In this document: piece after piece, positions 59,715-64,000 of the stretch
Layout: every line of letters starts with the position of its first letter
Position numbering within the stretch: position 1 is the first letter of the stretch
From: Paraburkholderia hiiakae
GTDB lineage: Bacteria; Pseudomonadota; Gammaproteobacteria; Burkholderiales; Burkholderiaceae
Reading direction: 5' to 3'
DNA length: 64,000 bases
NCBI RefSeq assembly: GCF_904848665.1
Contig: NZ_CAJHCQ010000009.1
Span: 62,001 to 126,000 of the forward strand
Position numbers and translations under genes: made by a program
The notes under the pieces: generated by a model
Databases searched by the model: none
What the model was told of the DNA's origin: nothing
Seen by the model: only the letters and a program-made list of their open reading frames with translations

Positions 59715-60719
59715 CTATGCGGCCCATTCCGAAATCACCGGGGTTTCGAGCGCGGGCGCGTTTTCGCGCTCTTCGAGCGTGCGCATCGTGCAGGCCTTGT
59801 CGAGCGAGGCGCGGCCGCTCAGCAGTGGACAGCGGTCGAACACTTCGGCGATCCAGTCCACGAACACGCGCACTTTGGGTGACAGATGGCGGCTGTGCGG
59901 GTACACGGCCGAAATCGGCATGGGCAGCGGCTTGAAGTCGGGCAGCACTTCGACGAGCGCACCCGACTTCAGATGCGGCAGCACCATGTAGCGCGGCCCC
60001 TGAATCAGGCCGAAACCTTCGATGCCGCAGGTCACGTAAGCGTCCGCGTCGTTCACCGAGACCATGCTCTTGAGCTTGATCTCCACTTCCTTGCCATCGA
60101 CAAGAAATGCCCAGTCGATCACGCGCCCCGTGCGGGACGAGAAGTAATTCACGGCGCGATGCTCGGCCAGTTCTTCGAGCGTTTGCGGCGTGCCGTGGCG
60201 CTCCAGATAGGACGGCGCCGCGCACGACACGCCTTCGAAAAGGCCGATGCGCCGCGCGACCAGCGACGAATCCTGCAGCGCGCCCACGCGCACCACGCAA
60301 TCCACGCCTTCCTGCAGCAAGTCGACGGGGCGGTCGGAGAGGCCGAGCTGCAGGTCGATGTCCGGATAGCGCTGGTGGAATTCGCAAAGCGACGGAATCA
60401 CGATGAGCCGCCCGATCGAGCCGGGCATGTCGATGCGCAGCTTGCCGTGCGGCTTGCGGTTGCGATCCTGGAATGTCGTTTCCGTTTCCTCGACGTCCGC
60501 GAGAATGCGCACGCAGCGCTCGTAGTACGCGGCGCCGTCGGGCGTGAGCGAAAGGCGGCGCGTGGTGCGGTGCATGAGGCGCACGCCGAGAAAGGCTTCG
60601 AGATTCTGGATGATCGTCGTGACTGAAGCGCGCGGCAAGTCGAGCGTTTCAGCCGCGCGTGTGAAGCTGTTGGTATCGACGACGCGGGTGAACACCTGCA
60701 TGGCCTGAAGGCGGTCCAT
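59715..60719 (-). CDS. ceoR: LysR-family regulator of the efflux operon (CeoR/BpeT type)
   Basis: A 334-residue LysR regulator divergent from llpE-ceoA-ceoB, the arrangement of ceoR in Burkholderia cenocepacia and bpeT in B. pseudomallei. The helix-turn-helix (DRLQAMQVFTRVVDTNSFTRAAETLDLPRASVTTIIQNLEAFLG) is intact. The ATG at 60719 has TTGGAGAATGGCA upstream; the ATG at 60725 is too close to that site. The C-terminal 30 residues after the effector domain (ASLDKACTMRTLEERENAPALETPVISEWAA) are unusual for LysR proteins. It probably activates the efflux genes in response to aromatic or antibiotic ligands. Confidence 0.82.
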   Translation of the reverse strand: MDRLQAMQVFTRVVDTNSFTRAAETLDLPRASVTTIIQNLEAFLGVRLMHRTTRRLSLTPDGAAYYERCVRILADVEETETTFQDRNRKPHGKLRIDMPGSIGRLIVIPSLCEFHQRYPDIDLQLGLSDRPVDLLQEGVDCVVRVGALQDSSLVARRIGLFEGVSCAAPSYLERHGTPQTLEELAEHRAVNYFSSRTGRVIDWAFLVDGKEVEIKLKSMVSVNDADAYVTCGIEGFGLIQGPRYMVLPHLKSGALVEVLPDFKPLPMPISAVYPHSRHLSPKVRVFVDWIAEVFDRCPLLSGRASLDKACTMRTLEERENAPALETPVISEWAA

Positions 60720-60809
60720 TGCCATTCTCCAAAAAGCTTCGGTCGCACGGCGCGCAGCGTTTAAGGGAAACGCCCGCGCGGAAAGAGGAGACAGATTGTT
60801 CAGGTGCGC

Positions 60810-60867
60810 CGAATTGTGTTGCCGGATTATAGGCATTTATTTGCAAGTCTGCCGAACCCACAATTCG
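60810..60867. promoter_or_regulatory. Inverted repeat between ceoR and llpE
   Basis: CGAATTGTG (60810-60818) and CACAATTCG (60859-60867) form a perfect 9-bp inverted repeat 40 bases apart, within an AT-richer divergent promoter region. It lies upstream of both genes and is a candidate site for the LysR regulator bound as a tetramer across about five helical turns. Confidence 0.5.
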
Positions 60868-60907
60868 ATCCATTCGAATCTACTCTCGCGCATTGCGCCG
60901 ACTTGAC

Positions 60908-61801
60908 ATGGATGTCTTTAAACGCCCGACGTCTTGGATCTCCGCGGAAGAAGCGCCGCTGGCCGAAATCCCGGCGGCTGTTCCTGTTACCGCGTCCGCC
61001 AAGCCCGGCAAGGCGCGCGCGTTGCTCACGACCGACGTGGTGATCGAAGGCTACGCGCAGCAGATTCCGTTGCGCCTGTACCGCCCCGAAGCCGCGAACG
61101 GCCTGCCGGTGTTGCTGTATTTCCACGGCGGCGGCTTTGTGCGCGGGTCGATCGAGGAAGCGGACGCGGTGGGGCGTTTTCTCGCAGAACGCTTACCAGC
61201 GCTCGTAGTGAGCGTGGGGTATTCGCTTGCGCCGAAGCACCCGTTTCCCGCCGCGCCCGAAGACGCGCATCGCGCGGCGCTCTGGGCGCTCACGCGGGCC
61301 CGCGCCTTCGGCGGGAGTCCGAAACGCGTGATCGCGGCGGGCCACGACGCGGGCGGCCAGATCGCCAACGTGCTCGCCTTCATGGGACGCGATCGGGGCG
61401 ACGTGAAACTCGCGGCGCAGGCGTTGTTCGCGCCGATGCTGGACCCGAGCCTCACGCGTCTTGGCGACGAGGCGCGCCTCGGCTCCGATATCACCGCAAG
61501 CGAATGCGCAGCGTGTTATCGCGCGTATCTGCCCGATGCGACGCAGCGCATGCATCCGTACGCGGCGCCGCTCGAATCGCTGCGCCTTGGCGGCTTGCCG
61601 CCCACGCTCATCGTGACCGCACAGAACGACGTCCTGCACATCGAAGCGGAGAAGTACGCGAGCCGCCTGATCGACGCGGGCGTGCGCACCCAGGTGGTGC
61701 GTTACCCGAGCGTCTCGCATGCGAATCTCGCGGCGCATCCGGCCGCGCTCATCGAAGCCGTGCGGTTTTTTCAATGTTGCTTCGACGCGGGCGCGTCATA
61801 A
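60908..61801 (+). CDS. llpE: LlpE-like alpha/beta hydrolase of the efflux operon
   Basis: A 297-residue protein of the hormone-sensitive-lipase branch, placed like llpE, the putative lipase gene that opens the ceoAB-opcM operon in B. cenocepacia. The oxyanion motif HGGGF is at 73-77, and Asp241 and His271 match the catalytic acid and base. The nucleophile elbow reads GHDAGG (145-150), with Asp147 where Ser is expected (GDSAGG). The usual serine hydrolase activity is therefore unlikely unless Asp serves as nucleophile, as in dehalogenases. The ATG at 60908 is used; an in-frame TTG at 60893 exists. ceoA follows after 69 nt. Confidence 0.8.
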   Translation: MDVFKRPTSWISAEEAPLAEIPAAVPVTASAKPGKARALLTTDVVIEGYAQQIPLRLYRPEAANGLPVLLYFHGGGFVRGSIEEADAVGRFLAERLPALVVSVGYSLAPKHPFPAAPEDAHRAALWALTRARAFGGSPKRVIAAGHDAGGQIANVLAFMGRDRGDVKLAAQALFAPMLDPSLTRLGDEARLGSDITASECAACYRAYLPDATQRMHPYAAPLESLRLGGLPPTLIVTAQNDVLHIEAEKYASRLIDAGVRTQVVRYPSVSHANLAAHPAALIEAVRFFQCCFDAGAS

Positions 61802-61870
61802 GCAAAGCGTCCACGCTGCGGTGCTGCCGAACCAGTGAAGAACAATCAACCATTATTTCTGGAGTCCGAC

Positions 61871-63088
61871 ATGTCACTCTTTTCTCAATCCCGAACCCGC
61901 ATCGCGCTGGCGGTCTTTGGCGTGCTCGTGGTCGCGGGCCTGGGCACCCTCGGGGCAATCCGCCTCGACTCGCATCCCGCCGTTGCCGCGGAAGCGCCGC
62001 CCGCGCCTGAGGTCGATGTCGCAGCGGTGCTCAATCGCACCATCACCGACTGGCAGAGCTACTCGGGCCGCATGGCCGCCGTCGAAAAAGTGGAGATACG
62101 TCCGCAGGTTTCGGGCACGATCGTCTCAGTGAACTTCCGTGACGGCGCGCTCGTGAAGCAGGGCGATACGCTGTTCGTGATTGACCCGCGCCCGTACCAG
62201 GCGGCTGTCGATCAGGCCGCCGCGCAGCTTGCCGCCGCACAGGCGCGCACGGGCTACGCGCAAAGTGATTGGGAACGCGCGCAGCGTCTCATCGGCGACA
62301 ACGCCATCGCGAAGCGCGATTACGACGAGAAGCAGAACGCGTCGCGCGAAGCGAACGCGAACCTCAAGGCCGCGCAGGCCGCGCTCGAAGCCGCGCAGAT
62401 CAACCTGGGCTACACGCGCATCGTGGCGCCCGTGGCCGGCCGTGTATCGCGCGCCGAGATCACGGTGGGCAACGTCGTTTCGGCGGGCGCAAGCGCCGCA
62501 CCGCTCACGACGCTGGTTTCCGTTTCGCCCATCTATGCCGAATTCGACGCTGACGAGCAGACCTATCTCGACTACATCAGCCGCATGAAGGATGGCTCGA
62601 AGGTGCCGGTCGAACTGGGCCTTGCGAACGAAGCGGGCTATTCGCGTACCGGCACGATCGAATCGGTGGATAACCGTCTCGACACGACGTCGGGCACGAT
62701 CCGCGTGCGCGCGCGCTTCGACAACGCCGACGGCGCGCTGGTGCCGGGGCTCTACGCACGCATCAAGGTGGGCGGCAGCGCCCCGCACCCGGCGCTGCTC
62801 GTGGACGATGCCGCCATCGGCACTGACCAGGACAAGAAGTTTGTGTACGTCGTGGATAACAGCGGCAAGGTCGCGTACCGCACCGTGCAAACGGGCGGCC
62901 AGCAGGGCAACTTGCGCGTGATTCTGGACGGCCTCAAGGCGGGCGACCATGTGGTGGTGAATGGCACACAGCGCGTGCGTCCAGGCATTGTCGTGCGCTC
63001 GCACATGGTGCCGATGAACGGCGACCCCGACGCCGATTCGACCAGCACGGCAGCGAACCCCGGCGCCAAGGCAGCGAAGACGTCCTGA
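61871..63088 (+). CDS. ceoA: RND efflux periplasmic adaptor (CeoA/BpeE type)
   Basis: A 405-residue membrane-fusion protein of a MexE/BpeE-like RND pump. An N-terminal membrane anchor (RIALAVFGVLVVAGLGTLGAI) without a lipobox cysteine is followed by the lipoyl-like half VEIRPQVSGTIVSVNFRDGALVKQGDTLFVIDPRPY, a coiled-coil hairpin (QAAVDQAAAQLAAAQ onward), the second lipoyl half NLGYTRIVAPVAGRVSRAEITVGNVV, and the beta-barrel domains. GGAG precedes the ATG at 61871. It connects the inner-membrane permease to an outer-membrane channel (opcM/oprC-type, outside the window). Confidence 0.9.
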   Translation: MSLFSQSRTRIALAVFGVLVVAGLGTLGAIRLDSHPAVAAEAPPAPEVDVAAVLNRTITDWQSYSGRMAAVEKVEIRPQVSGTIVSVNFRDGALVKQGDTLFVIDPRPYQAAVDQAAAQLAAAQARTGYAQSDWERAQRLIGDNAIAKRDYDEKQNASREANANLKAAQAALEAAQINLGYTRIVAPVAGRVSRAEITVGNVVSAGASAAPLTTLVSVSPIYAEFDADEQTYLDYISRMKDGSKVPVELGLANEAGYSRTGTIESVDNRLDTTSGTIRVRARFDNADGALVPGLYARIKVGGSAPHPALLVDDAAIGTDQDKKFVYVVDNSGKVAYRTVQTGGQQGNLRVILDGLKAGDHVVVNGTQRVRPGIVVRSHMVPMNGDPDADSTSTAANPGAKAAKTS

Positions 63089-63192
63089 CGAGCGGCGGGC
63101 GTGTGCGATGGCTGCATGCGCCTCGTCGTCGATAAGGATCACTAAGCGTAAAAAATTCGCGCCAAATTCAGCGTCATGAAAAAGAGCAACCC

Positions 63193-64000
63193 ATGAACAT
63201 ATCGAAATTCTTCATCGACCGGCCGATCTTCGCGGGCGTGCTGTCCGTGCTGATCCTGCTGGCCGGCGTGATCGCGCTGTTCCAGTTGCCGATCTCCGAG
63301 TACCCCGAGGTCGTGCCGCCTTCGGTGGTGGTCCACGCGCAGTATCCGGGCGCGAACCCGAAGGTGATCGCCGAAGCCGTGGCTGCGCCGCTGGAGGAGC
63401 AGATTAACGGCGTCGAGAACATGCTGTACATGCAGTCGCAGGCCAATAGCGACGGCAATCTCACGCTCACGGTCACGTTTCGCCTCGGCACCGACCCGGA
63501 TAAGGCCACGCAGCTCGTGCAGAACCGGGTGAACCAGGCGCTGCCGCGCCTGCCGGAAGACGTGCAGCGTCTCGGCATCACGACCATCAAGAGCTCGCCC
63601 ACGCTCACGATGGTGGTGCACCTGATTTCGCCGGACAACCGGTACGACATGACGTACCTGCGCAATTACGCGCTGCTCAATGTGAAGGACCGCCTTTCGA
63701 ACATCCAGGGCGTGGGCGAGGTGCAGTTGTGGGGCTCGGGCGATTACGCCATGCGTATCTGGCTCGACCCGCAGAAGGTGGCGCAGCGCAATCTCACCGC
63801 GAACGATGTGGTCAACGCGATTCGCGAGCAGAACGTGCAGGTGGCGGCGGGTGTGATCGGCGCTTCGCCTAGCGTGCCCGGCACGCCGTTCCAGCTGAAC
63901 GTGAACGCACGCGGCCGTCTGCGCACGGAAAGCGAATTCGGCAGCATCATCGTCAAGACGAATCCCGATGGCGGCGTGACGTACCTGCGCGATATCGCGC
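63193..64000 (+). CDS. ceoB: RND multidrug efflux permease, N-terminal part (CeoB/BpeF type)
   Basis: The first 269 codons of an HAE1-type RND permease; the gene runs off the window end. It begins MNISKFFIDRPIFAGVLSVL, then the first membrane helix, and the porter-domain sequence EYPEVVPPSVVVHAQYPGANP, typical of MexF/BpeF/CeoB-like pumps. The start at 63193 is 104 nt after ceoA. Completed proteins of this type have about 1,050-1,070 residues and 12 helices. It should drive proton-coupled export of drugs such as chloramphenicol or trimethoprim by homology to CeoAB and BpeEF. Confidence 0.92.
   Translation, partial: MNISKFFIDRPIFAGVLSVLILLAGVIALFQLPISEYPEVVPPSVVVHAQYPGANPKVIAEAVAAPLEEQINGVENMLYMQSQANSDGNLTLTVTFRLGTDPDKATQLVQNRVNQALPRLPEDVQRLGITTIKSSPTLTMVVHLISPDNRYDMTYLRNYALLNVKDRLSNIQGVGEVQLWGSGDYAMRIWLDPQKVAQRNLTANDVVNAIREQNVQVAAGVIGASPSVPGTPFQLNVNARGRLRTESEFGSIIVKTNPDGGVTYLRDIA

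Overview
The window is high-GC (roughly 65%) proteobacterial chromosome, most likely a Burkholderiaceae member (Paraburkholderia, Caballeronia or Burkholderia). Pointers are two DUF4148 secreted proteins, a DUF2968 protein, a Burkholderia-type porin, an ESPR-type trimeric autotransporter and a ceoR-llpE-ceoAB efflux locus. No tRNA, rRNA, insertion sequence, phage or CRISPR array was recognised. The window ends inside the RND permease gene.

Layout. 0.3-8.7 kb: mixed metabolic genes (DUF2252, LysR regulator, amino-acid binding protein, SDR, sirtuin, PPOX flavoprotein, DUF938 methyltransferase, gnd). 8.9-9.7 kb: a DUF4148 gene, then an odd GCAGT-rich repeat tract closed by an intrinsic terminator. 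9.7-12.4 kb: two steps of the non-phosphorylative L-arabinose route. 12.4-25.3 kb: envelope and housekeeping genes (DUF2968, LysM/LytM lipoprotein, threonine aldolase, MFS exporter, glycogen phosphorylase, PhnA, porin, M14-type deacylase, polar amino-acid binding protein). 25.8-34.1 kb: C-P lyase genes phnGHIJKLM (minus) divergent from phnF, DUF1045 and phnN (plus). 34.1-42.9 kb: LysR, a PcaR-type IclR regulator, the cytochrome bo3 operon cyoABCD, pcaF and a periplasmic protein of unknown function. 43.0-47.6 kb: gabD, gabT and a divergent MocR-type regulator. 48.4-50.8 kb: a trimeric autotransporter adhesin. 51.0-54.8 kb: a DMT permease and phnCDE, a second phosphonate locus. 55.1-59.5 kb: M14 peptidase, alpha/beta hydrolase, selD, CDF transporter, a 24-codon ORF and a second DUF4148 gene. 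59.7-64.0 kb: LysR (ceoR-like) divergent from llpE, ceoA and ceoB.

How the genes work together. The strongest theme is phosphonate use. PhnCDE would import phosphonates and PhnGHIJKLM would convert them to a ribosyl cyclic phosphate. A DUF1045 2H-phosphoesterase and PhnN are candidates for the last steps, and PhnF is the likely repressor. A palindrome with core CGTCTAGACG lies in both the phnG/phnF intergenic region and the phnC upstream region, 23 kb apart. A Pho-box-like element also precedes phnC, which suggests joint control by PhnF and PhoB. Other pathway units are GABA degradation (gabTD with its regulator), beta-ketoadipate thiolysis (pcaF with a PcaR-type regulator and an operator-like palindrome) and aerobic respiration (cyo, with a distal FNR-type box). 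Function calls rest on recognised family motifs; regulatory calls rest on sequence pattern only.
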